From contig BDSI01000057.1 of assembly GCA_003117195.1 (NCBI GenBank), positions 124,001 to 188,000 on the forward strand: DNA of 64,000 nt, given 5' to 3'. How positions within the stretch are numbered: the first letter of the stretch is position 1; each line of letters begins with the position of its first letter. Of this stretch, positions 11,886-22,136 are shown in pieces. The stretch is from Eudorina sp. 2006-703-Eu-15 (lineage: Eukaryota > Chlorophyta > Chlorophyceae > Chlamydomonadales > Volvocaceae). The notes beneath the pieces were generated by a model, which was given only the letters and a program-made list of their open reading frames with translations, did no database searches and had not been told where the DNA came from. The position numbers and the translations under genes are program-made.

Positions 11886-13302
11886 CATACATCGATACAC
11901 GCAGTGTTGCACCCGGGGGAGGGGGCGCGCTGGGCCAGCCACGCACATTTGCTGTAAGAATGCTCATCCCTATTCTTGCCTCGATCTGCGCGACAAGCAA
12001 CTGCTTGGGCCGTAGCCCCCGCCAAAAGTGATGCGTGTTGATTGCCACGACGTTGGTTGGCTGCACCGCCCTCGTGCCCGGGTATGTACGTACGTCCCGA
12101 ACCCGCAAGGGGTCACAGCAGCCGGCCCCCTCATCATCATGTGCGATTCTCCCAGCAGCATAGGGACCCCGCCCGCCCATCAACGAACCGCCAGCGAGCA
12201 GTCGCCAGTCGCCAAGCAGTACGCCGCCTACCTCCTTATTGGCATTTTCCCACTTTACCTACCTCCGTCCGTCCATACATAATATCCTCTATCTGCATGT
12301 TCTCTGCCACCCTTGACATCATCCTTTGCACTTTGGGCGCGGTATCCTCCGCTCGCTCGCTCCTAGTAGTAGCGCTTCATCACAGACGAAGCGCGCGCGA
12401 GCGTGTGTGGTGCTCCCCGCCGTCTCTCGCTCCTCCCCGACCCCGCGCAGCTAGTAGCTGCAGTTTCGTACCGCATCGCATCGCACTGTATACATGTAGT
12501 TGTACTCACGCACGGACTGACGACGACAGCCGTTTTGCAGCTGCCACCCCATGCGATTTACCAGCATACCTGTGACTACTTCGTCACTCCGTCCCCGGAG
12601 ATAGATGCCACTGTCTCGCTGTATTTGTGCCACGCCACGCATGGCGGCCTACCTCTGCTGACTCCCGCCACCTAATTGGGCTGTCTTCCTTGTCGAAGCA
12701 TCGATGCGCCTCCAGGGCCGCCTCCTGGCGGCATGGTGACGGATGTGATGTACGTATGTACGTCGCTCGGTATGTAGACTCGCACGCATGTGCCCCCGGC
12801 CATGCATCCACGCACATACACCTGCCTGGCGGCGGGTCCCGACACGCACGTACGTTATGTTCCGACTTAGCTAAGCTAGCTGTATCTGCTCGCTAGCTAG
12901 CTAGCGCATGGTACGTACGCGCGTACACACGTCCATACCCTGCTGCCTTTCGTTCTGGAGTTGTTCTGGAGTACCGTACGATTTCGTTATTCGATACTTC
13001 ATCGGAAGATTTCTTTGCTACAGGTTTCGTTGCACGCATGCAGCAGGCGCGCATCGACCGCTGTGTTATTACTAGCTGTACCTACGTGTACTGCGTGTAC
13101 TAGCTAGCTATGTCCGGTGCGCCTAGTGCGCTGCGCCCGCCCTGGCTGGATGAGCGTGCCGCCTTTTATTTTCCCTTTCGCCGTTGGGTAGCTCTCTAGT
13201 GATACGTACCCGGCCGGCCGAGCGAGTGCCTTTGCGTGCGTGCGTGCGTGCGTGCTTGGGATTGTGGTTGTGTTGGCGGTGTTTAGGACGGTGGTGTGTT
13301 GG
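11885..13302. other. no gene seen; tetranucleotide-word DNA
   Basis: Same texture as 1-3.5 kb (GTACGTAC, TAGCTAGC, GCGTGCGT runs, for example at 12755-12910 and 13230-13260). There are open frames of up to about 180 codons but none with recognisable composition or motifs. Confidence 0.4.
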
Positions 13303-13855
13303 TTGTGAATGAATGAATAAACGTTACAGCGGACCCCAAAGGGATCACTGGTGTATACCAGGGCAAGCCCCAGCAGGCCCCACCGCCAAGGCGGCAGGAC
13401 ACCTCCACAGTCCACACCTCAACGCCGCACCCAAAAACACACCGGGCCATGACCCCACCCAGCCAGACACCGAAGCAAGCAGAGGCGCGCAGCGGGGCAA
13501 CACTACCAAAGGGATAGGCACAGCAGAGGGCAGAATCCCCAGGAGTGGATAAAGCCAAGCACAGGGAAGGTCGCCCACACAGGCACCCCATCACCCAGCT
13601 ACCACCACCCCTGAGGCACCCAACGCTGCACCCTCTCGAGGTCTTGGAAGACCCACGCCTGGCTCGTGACACTGCCCAGCGACCGCTAGTGGAGTAGCCC
13701 GCATCAGAAGAAACACCTTGGCCAAGCAACAACATACCAACGGGAGCCCTGCCTCCTACCCAATCTGAGGGCAGGCCAGGTCCCCAACTTGCGCCCCGGG
13801 TCGGACAACCCGAATACAAACAGGTAGAGGACGGGGAACCCGTGCCTCATCCCTT
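13303..13855 (-). mobile_element. L1-like 3'-UTR fragment, (CATT)n tail, inverted relative to 9590-10756
   Basis: It reads as the reverse complement of 10240-10756. Shared landmarks are CCACTAGCGGTCGCTGGGCA, GTCTTCCAAGACCTCG, GGTGGTAGCTGGGT, GGGCGACCTTCCCTGTGCTT, GGTGGGGTCATGGCCCG and GGTATACACC, and the tail ACGTTTATTCATTCATTCA. Only the untranslated 3' portion is present. Confidence 0.7.
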
Positions 13856-14099
13856 GTTGGCGGTTGTGTTGGCGGTGCCCCCTCTTCGTTTCTCGCAGCG
13901 TGGATGTGGTGTGCCCTGGTGTGCCGGATGAGGTGCGTGCCTCGTTGCTTTGTAAGCATGCAGGGCCCCGCTGGGGGTAGGTGGTTGATCTCTAGCTACA
14001 TACGTAGATGGGCATCTATCTACCGATGAGTCCATACATCCTTATTGCTGATAGCTTGGTGGCTGTCTGGGCGGGGTTGCGGCCCTGCCTCTATACTTT

Positions 14100-14205
14100 C
14101 TACTTGTTCGTGGCGTTGAGGTGTGGGGGTATGTACCTTGCCGCCTTGTCGGTGGGGGCCCCGCCGCTGGGTTCGCCCTGCTGGTATACAACGTTAATAG
14201 TCGTT
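14100..14205 (+). mobile_element. degenerate fragment of the (CATT)n-tail L1-like family
   Basis: GGCGTTGAGGTGTGG, CTTGCCGCCTTG, GTGGGGCC-like and GCCCTGCTGGTATACA occur in the same order as at 10640-10700. The copy is diverged and lacks the CATT tail. Confidence 0.45.
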
Positions 14206-14403
14206 GGCTCGGAGCGCAGTCCGCACCGACCGTACCGGCGGCTCTGCATCGCACTCTGACGACGTACGCGTGACCGCGTTGGGTAGGCGGGGTCGCGTTC
14301 GTTGGGTCGTCGCTCGCGCATGGCCGCGCGCGTACGCGGGGAAGCGTTAGTCTGTCAGGCCCCAATGAGGTTTCGGCACGGCGAGGGCACTGGTACTGGC
14401 ACT

Positions 14404-14719
14404 GTTGTTCTCTTTCTGGGTTGCTCGCTCAGCCCTGTTTGTCCGCTGCCCTAGCTGAGGAGTCACGGAGCATAGGCTCGCGAAAGCCTACCACCGGATT
14501 CCCTACCTGCAACGGGTCCTGCCCGCGCAAGCGAGACACACCGCCATTGCTGACATTGCTGACAGTAGCTGTGCTGAATGCCAGGCATCGCCGCGCCGTT
14601 CAGGGACGGCGACTGGTCCCTCCTCGTATCCTGTCACGTTACATGACCCGTGGCTGTCTCTATCGCTCAGAAAAGAGGCAATGAGCTCACGCTTCGGTCT
14701 TGGAGAGAAAGAGAACAAC
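14404..14719. mobile_element. 316-bp TIR element, copy 1
   Basis: Bounded by the 14-bp perfect inverted repeat GTTGTTCTCTTTCT ... AGAAAGAGAACAAC. Exactly 316 bp, as are the other three copies. No target-site duplication is visible. The size and lack of coding capacity fit a MITE-like non-autonomous DNA element, though it may be only a module of the larger array. Confidence 0.7.
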
Positions 14720-14911
14720 GTCGAGCTTCGCTCGCGTTGCCACATAAATAGCAGCCCAAACGACCGTACGATCGCCTGCCGTACAACCACCAGTACGTCA
14801 TAACCAACCAACCTGCTCGGGAACCGCAACGGGACAAAACACCAACGGTGCCTGACAGCTGTCAGGCCCCAATGAGGTTTCGGCACGGCGAGGGCACTGG
14901 TACTGGCACTC

Positions 14912-16027
14912 CCCCCACAACTGACCAGCAAAGCACCAAGTCAGTTGGCAACGTGTGGGGTGCGAGCCGTGCACACCTGACCACGCCAACATCCCTCCGG
15001 ATCCACCAAAGAGAACGTCACGCAAAGCAGCGCACGTGGCATGCAGTGAACACCCGATGTCCAGCAATACACACAGAAGCGGAACATAGCAAGGGAAAAG
15101 CAAGGAAAGCCAGCCCTGACGCAGCGAACAACTAACGGTGCAAATGCATGCAGCTCCTGCGCCTCCATCTCCTGCGTTCCCCTGATCCAGACAACCCAGG
15201 GTGGCTACCACATCGAAGGTGGAGTCTAAGGCCCAGTCCCCTCCTGCGCCTGCTGAAGGGATCATGCAGCGGGGAACACCTGACAAACCCGGCAACTCAA
15301 GCCCCGCAGCTTTCACTCACAAGCCAAGCGCGCCCACATTGTAGCAGGGAGTTCATGAGCTGCGCTGCCTCCAGCACCTGCCTCTAGCTTTCGCTGCAAC
15401 CCCAAGGAAAGTCAGAGCAAGAACGAACGCACGCCCGTGCTGTCACCACACCAAAACGGCAAACCCTCCCCAACTCCATGCAATGTCTGCTGCAAGGCGA
15501 CGCCGTATACGAGCACGCCACAGCCAGTCCGGCCCTGTGGACAGTCCCTTCGGACGAGCAACCCCTTTCGGCGAGACGCGCCCCCCCAGCGCAAAGCCCG
15601 GCGAGTTAGCCTGCCTTCAGGGATATCCATAGACCTGAACCTAAACGGAAACCGCCAATTCCTCCTCAACCAACCTTCTGTCAAGCAGCAGACTTGCGGT
15701 GGACCTACGACGCATGTCCTCACTGACCTTGTCCCGAGACCTTCAACCGAAGCAAAAGGAAACTCGATAATCATAATGATTATACCGCATTGCGATCAGG
15801 CATGCTGCGCGTTCGCCTGCCATTTCTGCTACCTTCGAGTTCAAACACGTCAAGCCGCCGCCATACGAATCTCTTCCGATACACACAGCCACTTACGCAG
15901 CATAAAGCACTGACCATGATAAATAGTTGGCTCCTCAGTGCCGAACTAACCAAGGCGGTCGATAGCAAGCCGAACCAAGCGATGTCGGATGCCTTCACCA
16001 CCGAACTCGACAAGCCGAAGCGCCATG
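14912..16027. repeat. core module C, copy 1
   Basis: About 1.1 kb starting CCCCCCACAACTGACC and ending just before the second 316-bp element. Nearly identical to 17050-18169. It lies between inverted copies of the P module once the 316-bp element at its right end is set aside. No conserved protein was recognised on either strand. Confidence 0.7.
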
Positions 16028-16343
16028 GTTGTTCTCTTTCTGGGTTGCTCGCTCAGCCCTGTTTGTCCGCTGCCCTAGCTGAGGAGTCACGGAGCATAGG
16101 CTCGCGAAAGCCTACCACCGGATTCCCTACCTGCAACGGGTCCTGCCCGCGCAAGCGAGACACACCGCCATTGCTGACATTGCTGACAGTAGCTGTGCTG
16201 AATGCCAGGCATCGCCGCGCCGTTCAGGGACGGCGACTGGTCCCTCCTCTTATCCTGTCACGTTACATGACCCGTGGCTGTCTCTATCGCTCAGAAGCAA
16301 GGCAATGAGCTCACGCTTTGGTCTTGGAGAGAAAGAGAACAAC
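16028..16343. mobile_element. 316-bp TIR element, copy 2
   Basis: Same 14-bp TIRs and length as the copy at 14404. It is followed directly by GGGGGAGTGCCAGTACC, the inverted P module. Confidence 0.7.
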
Positions 16344-16539
16344 GGGGGAGTGCCAGTACCAGTGCCCTCGCCGTGCCGAAACCTCATTGGGGCCTGACAG
16401 CTGTCAGGCACCGTTGGTGTTTTGTCCCGTTGCGGTTCCCGAGCAGGTTGGTTGGTTATGACGTACTGGTGGTTGTACGGCAGGCGATCGTACGGTCGTT
16501 TGGGCTGCTATTTATGTGGCAACGCGAGCGAAGCTCGAC

Positions 16540-16855
16540 GTTGTTCTCTTTCTGGGTTGCTCGCTCAGCCCTGTTTGTCCGCTGCCCTAGCTGAGGAGTC
16601 ACGGAGCATAGGCTCGCGAAAGCCTACCACCGGATTCCCTACCTGCAACGGGTCCTGCCCGCGCAAGCGAGACACACCGCCATTGCTGACATTGCTGACA
16701 GTAGCTGTGCTGAATGCCAGGCATCGCCGCGCCGTTCAGGGACGGCGACTGGTCCCTCCTCGTATCCTGTCACGTTACATGACCCGTGGCTGTCTCTATC
16801 GCTCAGAAAAGAGGCAATGAGCTCACGCTTCGGTCTTGGAGAGAAAGAGAACAAC
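16540..16855. mobile_element. 316-bp TIR element, copy 3, centre of a long palindrome
   Basis: Same TIRs and length. Its flanks are reverse complements of each other for roughly 190 bp (16346-16539 against 16856-17050), so the element sits in the middle of an inverted repeat that could extrude as a large hairpin. Confidence 0.7.
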
Positions 16856-17049
16856 GTCGAGCTTCGCTCGCGTTGCCACATAAATAGCAGCCCAAACGAC
16901 CGTACGATCGCCTGCCGTACAACCACCAGTACGTCATAACCAACCAACCTGCTCGGGAACCGCAACGGGACAAAACACCAACGGTGCCTGACAGCTGTCA
17001 GGCCCCAATGAGGTTTCGGCACGGCGAGGGCACTGGTACTGGCACTCCC

Positions 17050-18169
17050 CCCCACAACTGACCAGCAAAGCACCAAGTCAGTTGGCAACGTGTAGGGTGC
17101 GAGCCGTGCACACCTGACCACGCCAACATCCATTCGGATCCACCAAAGAGAACGTCACGCAAAGCAGCGCACGTGGCATGCAGTGAACACCCGATGTCCA
17201 GCAATACACACAGAAGCGGAACATAGCAAGGGAAAAGCAAGGAAAGCCAGCCCTGACGCAGCGAACAACTAACGGTGCAAATGCATGCAGCTCCTGCGCC
17301 TCCATCTCCTGCGTTCCCCTGATCCAGACAACCCAGGGTGGCTACCACATCGAAGGTGGAGTCTAAGGCCCAGTCCCCTCCTGCGCCTGCTGAAGGGATC
17401 ATGCAGCGGGGAACACCTGACAAACCCGGCAACTCAAGCCCCGCAGCTTTCACTCACAAGCCAAGCGCGCCCACATTGTAGCAGGGAGTTCATGAGCTGC
17501 GCTGCCTCCAGCACCTGCCTCTAGCTTTCGCTGCTACCCCAAGGAAAGTCAGAGCAAGAACGAACGAACGCCCGTGCTGTCACCACACCAAAACGGCAAA
17601 CCCTCCCCAACTCCATGCAATGTCTGCTGCAAGGCGACGCCGTATACGAGCACGCCACAGCCAGTCCGGCCCTGTGGACAGTCCCTTCGGACGAGCAACC
17701 CCTTTCGGCGAGACGCGCCCCCCCCCCAGCGCAAAGCCCGGCGAGTTAGCCTGCCTTCAGGGATATCCATGACCTGAACCTAAACGGAAACCGTCAATTC
17801 CTCCTCAACCAACCTTCTGTCAAGTAGCAGACTTGCGGTGGACCTACGACGTATGTCCTCACTGACCTGGTCCCGAGACCTTCAACCGAAGCAAAAGGAA
17901 ACTCGATAATCATAATGATTATACCGCATTGCGATCAGGCATGCTGCGCGTTCGCCTGCCATTTCTGCTACCTTCGAGTTCAAACATGTCCAGCCGCCGC
18001 CGCCATACGAATCTCTTCCGATACACACAGCCACTTACGCAGCATAAAGCACTGACCATGATAAATAGTTGGCTCCTCAGTGCCGAACTAACCAAGGCGG
18101 TCGGTCGCAAGCCGAACCAAGCGATGTCGGATGCCTTCACCACCGAACTCGACAAGCCGAAGCGCCATG
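17050..18169. repeat. core module C, copy 2
   Basis: Second copy of the 1.1-kb core, in the same orientation as copy 1. Examples of small differences are an added C in the C-run near 17710 and CTGCTACCCC for CTGCAACCCC near 17530. The near identity implies recent duplication or gene conversion. Confidence 0.7.
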
Positions 18170-18485
18170 GTTGTTCTCTTTCTGGGTTGCTCGCTCAGCC
18201 CTGTTTGTCCGCTGCCCTAGCTGAGGAGTCACGGAGCATAGGCTCGCGAAAGCCTACCACCGGATTCCCTACCTGCAACGGGTCCTGCCCGCGCAAGCGA
18301 GACACACCGCCATTGCTGACATTGCTGACAGTAGCTGTGCTGAATGCCAGGCATCGCCGCGCCGTTCAGGGACGGCGACTGGTCCCTCCTCTTATCCTGT
18401 CACGTTACATGACCCGTGGCTGTCTCTATCGCTCAGAAGCAAGGCAATGAGCTCACGCTTCGGTCTTGGAGAGAAAGAGAACAAC
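18170..18485. mobile_element. 316-bp TIR element, copy 4
   Basis: Same TIRs and length. It is followed by a forward F module that ends the array at GGTGCCTGAC. Confidence 0.7.
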
Positions 18486-18885
18486 GTCGAGCTTCGCTCG
18501 CGTTGCCACATAAATAGCAGCCCAAACGACCGTACGATCGCCTGCCGTACAACCACCAGTACGTCATAACCAACCAACCTGCTCGGGAACCGCAACGGGA
18601 CAAAACACCAACGGTGCCTGACAAGTCGCATTCGTTAATAAGGAGCGTCTGTCCGGCATATGTAAATAGTAAACGTTTCAAGGTGGACTCTTTGTCCCGA
18701 TTGGGCGTACCAACGTACGGCTCGTAGGCAGGCAGGCGCCTTAACTTATCGACTCCTACCGACCAAGGACTGCGCACCCATCCTCACCTACGTCTCCGGC
18801 GGGGCCCGTCGTGCAGCCATACCTGCTGCTACGTGCAGCCACACCAGCAGGTGATCAAAGCGGTTACAAAGTCAAACTTGATTGA

Positions 18886-19018
18886 ATGAACATTACAGCT
18901 GACCCCGAAATAAAAGGGATCAACGGTGTGTATAGTGTGTATCATGGCATGCAAGCCCCAGCGGGCCCCACCGAGAAGGCGGTAAGACACCGTCACCTCC
19001 ACACCTCAACGCCGGGGC
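18886..19018 (-). mobile_element. (CATT)n-tail L1-like 3' end
   Basis: The reverse complement carries AACGCC, ACACCGTTGATCCC, the GGGGTC box and GTTCATTCA-type tail at the outer end (TGAATGAACATTACAGC on the plus strand). Confidence 0.55.
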
Positions 19019-19199
19019 ATCCGGGCCTCAGCCCTCAGCAGCACGTACGCAGGCCCTGCACACCGCCGGTCTCCCTCCAATCAATACTCTCAACATAGGG
19101 TGGAATGGCCCCACCCAACTCCACATGCGTCGTACGTTCGCTGGGCGGGACTCCCGCGACACGCACATCCGGGTTTCCGTGACCGCAACCACCGCCAGC

Positions 19200-19290
19200 A
19201 CCGGACCCCGTAAAGGGATCAACGGTGTATATCAGGGCATGCCCCAGCAGGACAGGGCAGGCCCCACCGACAAGGCGGCAAGAGCCTGTT
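19200..19290 (-). mobile_element. short (CATT)n-family fragment, tail lost
   Basis: GGACCCCGTAAAGGGATCAA, CGGTGTATATCAGGGCATGC and CCCACCGACAAGGCGGCAAG match the family 3' end on the minus strand. A diverged coding-like stretch (VGPFHPMLRV, minus, about 19090-19130) beside it matches VGPSHPFLRV of the 9.6-kb element. Confidence 0.5.
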
Positions 19291-19432
19291 TTTGATGGTT
19301 TCTCACCCTAGCTAGGGTTAACCCCACAAATAAAAATCGAAAGCACAAAAACCGCAAGAAAACCCGGCTCACACTTGAATTCCCTAATCGAAGATATATA
19401 GCATTATTGTGAAAATTCGCAAACTTGACGAG

Positions 19433-19580
19433 CGAGTCGCAAAACTTTAGGAGCCCAACCGTATGACGGGTTCGCTTTCAGCATCAGTTTCGACGGATTA
19501 CGTATCATGAGCCGCAAAACGTTAGGAGCCCTAAGCTATAACGTGTTTCAGCCGCAGCCTCATTTTGACGGAGTGAAATG
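19433..19580. repeat. imperfect direct repeat, unit about 75 bp, two copies
   Basis: GCAAAACTTTAGGAGCCCAA recurs as GCAAAACGTTAGGAGCCCTA. Each is followed by related sequence (ACGGGTTCGCTTTCAGC and ACGTGTTTCAGCCGCAGC, then TTTCGACGGA and TTTTGACGGA). Confidence 0.6.
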
Positions 19581-19824
19581 CATGCACTGAACGTCTGCTT
19601 ATGCAGTTTATGTACATTTAATCAAACTAAACAAGACGCCCAATCAAGACGACCGAGCCACTTGCTTGTTAAGCTGATTTCATTGGCCTAAGTTGGTAGG
19701 TTTTGAGCACGCATCTTCAGCCTCGAGACTGACGGACGGCCACGCAGTCTTAAGGTAATCTTGCAATCATGTCGTCCTACATACCTAATATATAAGATCT
19801 GCTCGGACTGCTCGCAACCTACCT

Positions 19825-19921
19825 GCTGACGGCCTGCTGCGTCGTCGGTGATGAGAGGGCGCGCCCGCCGCCCGCCGGTACGGTCCTGCTGCGCGTTCAG
19901 GCGGGCATAATAAGTACCCAT
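19825..19921 (-). CDS. possible first exon (unrecognised)
   Basis: On the minus strand an ATG at 19921 opens a frame starting MGTYYARLNAQQDRTGGRRA. It reaches CGTCAGCAG|GTAGGT, a good splice donor. Composition is coding-like (GC-rich third positions), but no downstream exon was located and no family is recognised. Chance occurrence is possible. Confidence 0.2.
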
Positions 19922-19944
19922 GTAAATTGTGGTAATATGCGGTA

Positions 19945-20045
19945 ATATATGTGAATCGTTACGTATCTGCCGGGCCGACGCTGGCCGGGGGCGCTAACCC
20001 GCCCCATACGGGAGACCGCCGAAGCACTCTCCCCCGGATATATGT
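19945..20045 (-). mobile_element. (CA)n-family L1-like 3'-terminal fragment
   Basis: The minus strand reads GCTTCGGCGGTCTCCCGTAT, GGGGCGGGTTAGCGCCCCC and GGCCCGGCAGATACGTAACG, then ATTCACATATA. This matches 30470-30550 almost base for base. Confidence 0.6.
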
Positions 20046-20786
20046 GCGTGCCTGTTATTTTGTGGATCCACCGGACTGGATATGTATACATAGGCACGTC
20101 TCTTTATTGATTGAGTGGTTAATGAGCCGCAGGTATTAGAAACGGGCACGCAGGCCCGACAGGCAGGTGTATGCGTTTACCCCGCCCATTCCATACATGC
20201 ATGCGCACATATTTACATGCACATACATATATAAAATAATAAACATACAGTGATCTTCTATTTTGTGCTGATTATTAATTCTGTTATGCTCCCGATTGCG
20301 CAGCAGGGTTACAGCATTATAGGCTGGCCAGCAGTACTGGTAGTAGTAGTATGTACGTACGGGATTCGCTCGCTCCTTCAGAAAGGGAGCGCCATGGAGA
20401 CCTCTACTAAGGCAGCTGAAACAAATTTAAAATTTCAATTCAATCTGATTAAATACCTGGTAGATTGTCGCAAGTGTATATCGATATTTACGCGTGTTTC
20501 CATTTAGGATTGACTAACAGGTTCGCGCGCTCGTCCTTGCGTTCGCACTGAACCACCGATTCCATTCCGATTTGGAAGTCTTCGTTTACAAATAATGAAG
20601 GCCTTACTTAGGTTTCTGAGCAAAACCAGGCAAGCCGTGCACGCTGGGGCTTCCGCGGTGCCGTTCACCGCGGTGCTTGTAGTGCTTCCTGCGTGGCGCT
20701 TCATTTGCTTACTTGTTCGACCGCCTTAATCGCCCATTCACCATCGAATGGACAAGTAGGGGTCGGCTTCCTCGAAGCCGGAAAAA

Positions 20787-21676
20787 GGGCGGGGCCCCCT
20801 ATAATCCGTACAGGCCGCTTGCTTTAAAAGGAAAACTCTATTACCGCGCAACAGTGTGAGAGAATGAAATGTTGCCATTGGGGGTGTCGTTGATGTTGAA
20901 GGGGGATCGGCGTGCATAGATTCACCTAGCCCAAACACGTCGGCAGCCCCGAAACCATCCTGCAGTACGCGCCGCCGGCGACGGCGGTCACCGTATCGGC
21001 ACTATGGTAACGATAGTCGCCTCTGCACTACCACATCCGTCTGTCAAGCAGATGATCACAAAGCAAGCTTGAAGCATCCTTGTTTTGCCGTGAAACTGTA
21101 GTTGTTTGGTCCGTCGGCAGGCATGCAACCCTTCAGTTGCACGCCCGCAGCAGACGTGAACCTCTAAAGTTTGCTATCAATAGTTACATAGCAAACGTAA
21201 GGCAAAAACAGGTTGCGAAAAAGCCGCGGTGAGACCCGGACTTTGGGCCATCGGAACTGGAGAACTCGTTGGCACTCGATACGCTATCCCTTTGCATCTT
21301 GAAACTTTGATTCAATACATATTGTTAATTTGTATTCATCTGGCAAGACAGAAAGGCAAATCTTGATGTTGGTGGTATCTTGATGTTCAAACATCAGAAC
21401 ACTGTCGAAGTTCAATTTAGCACGCGCCGCCCATTCCTAATTCAAGTATTCATCACGCGGCACCCGTTGCAACAAATATGAGCGCGAGAGGCGTTGGTTG
21501 GATGTTGACTCGGGTCCATGGGGACCGCGGAGCTTTACTTTGACCGTTTGTGCGCAAAGAATTTTTTTCAGCCAAACCAAAGTTACCTTGCAATAGAGGA
21601 CAATTAATATGACAAACATAGCGAATTAGTTTAGCGGATAATGAACGTTTTGCCGTTACCGGACACACGGACACAC

Positions 21677-21717
<41 letters not shown>

Positions 21718-21775
21718 CATGGGCAATCCTAGGGGGCGGGGCCCCCCGAACGCGCTTCGCGCTGGGGCCCCGCCC
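20787..21775. mobile_element. 989-bp non-autonomous TIR element, copy 1, flanked by AAAAA
   Basis: Ends are the 12-bp inverted repeat GGGCGGGGCCCC ... GGGGCCCCGCCC, with AAAAA directly on both sides (20782-20786 and 21776-21780), consistent with a 5-bp target duplication. The interior matches the element at 25027-25938 in opposite orientation, including the boxes around GCAGTACGCGCCGCC, CAGACGTGAACCTCTAA, GGCAAAACGTTCATTATC and GCGGAGCTTTACTTTGACC. It contains a (CA)n tract at about 21682-21714 and a GC-rich hairpin next to its right end. No transposase frame was seen. Confidence 0.75.
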
Positions 21776-22049
21776 AAAAAGAATGCGGAGAACGAATAAT
21801 GAAAGATGCTGCAAATCGCGAAGCTACGTACATGAGGCAGGTACATGCGCAAGTAGCTAGGTGTTCAAGGCGCAACCCATCCAGGCCCATCCAGATAGAC
21901 GGAACCCAGGCCGGACAAACGAAGAAGTCGGAAGAAGTCAACCGAGGGCGAGCCGCGCAGCAGCTGCGTGATTGGCGCATCCGCGCGCCGGCGGGCGCAA
22001 CGTGCGGCGCCACGCATACATGCTGAACCTCCAACTAACGCTGCATCGA

Positions 22050-22136
22050 AGGCGCCTACTGGGCCTACTGGGGCTTGCTCTGGTATACACCGATGATCCC
22101 GTTGGGGTCCGCTGTAACATTCATTCATTCATTCAT
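22050..22136 (+). mobile_element. (CATT)n-tail L1-like 3' end
   Basis: TGGGGCTTGCTCTGGTATAC, ACCGATGATCCCGTTGGGGT and CCGCTGTAACATTCATTCAT, with a four-unit CATT tail. Confidence 0.6.

Larger units (their letters stand above)
14356..18623. repeat. 4.3-kb compound repeat array (2.1-kb near-tandem duplication with inverted modules)
   Basis: Four modules recur almost perfectly. P (about 50 bp) starts CTGTCAGGCCCCAATGAGG and ends ACTGGTACTGGCACT. m is the 316-bp TIR element. F (about 140 bp) starts GTCGAGCTTCGCTCGCG and ends GGTGCCTGAC. C is a core of about 1.1 kb. The order is P-m-F-P-C-m-P'-F'-m-F-P-C-m-F, where primes mark inverted copies. The two C cores (14912-16027 and 17050-18169) differ by only a few substitutions and small indels. 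P and P' abut F and F' at the palindrome CCTGACAG/CTGTCAGG. P inverted at either end of C looks like the TIR of a larger element of about 1.5 kb carrying C. Open frames of 100-170 codons in C have no recognisable family. Confidence 0.85.

Noticed and set aside
14503..17453. Minus-strand ORFs of 142-172 codons repeated in the compound array
   Set aside because: They span module boundaries (P, F, m), share no recognisable motif and are duplicated only because the DNA is; not called as genes.
20250..20507. 85-codon ORF with a hydrophobic N-terminus
   Set aside because: AT-rich, no neighbouring exon, no recognisable family and no splice or polyadenylation context.
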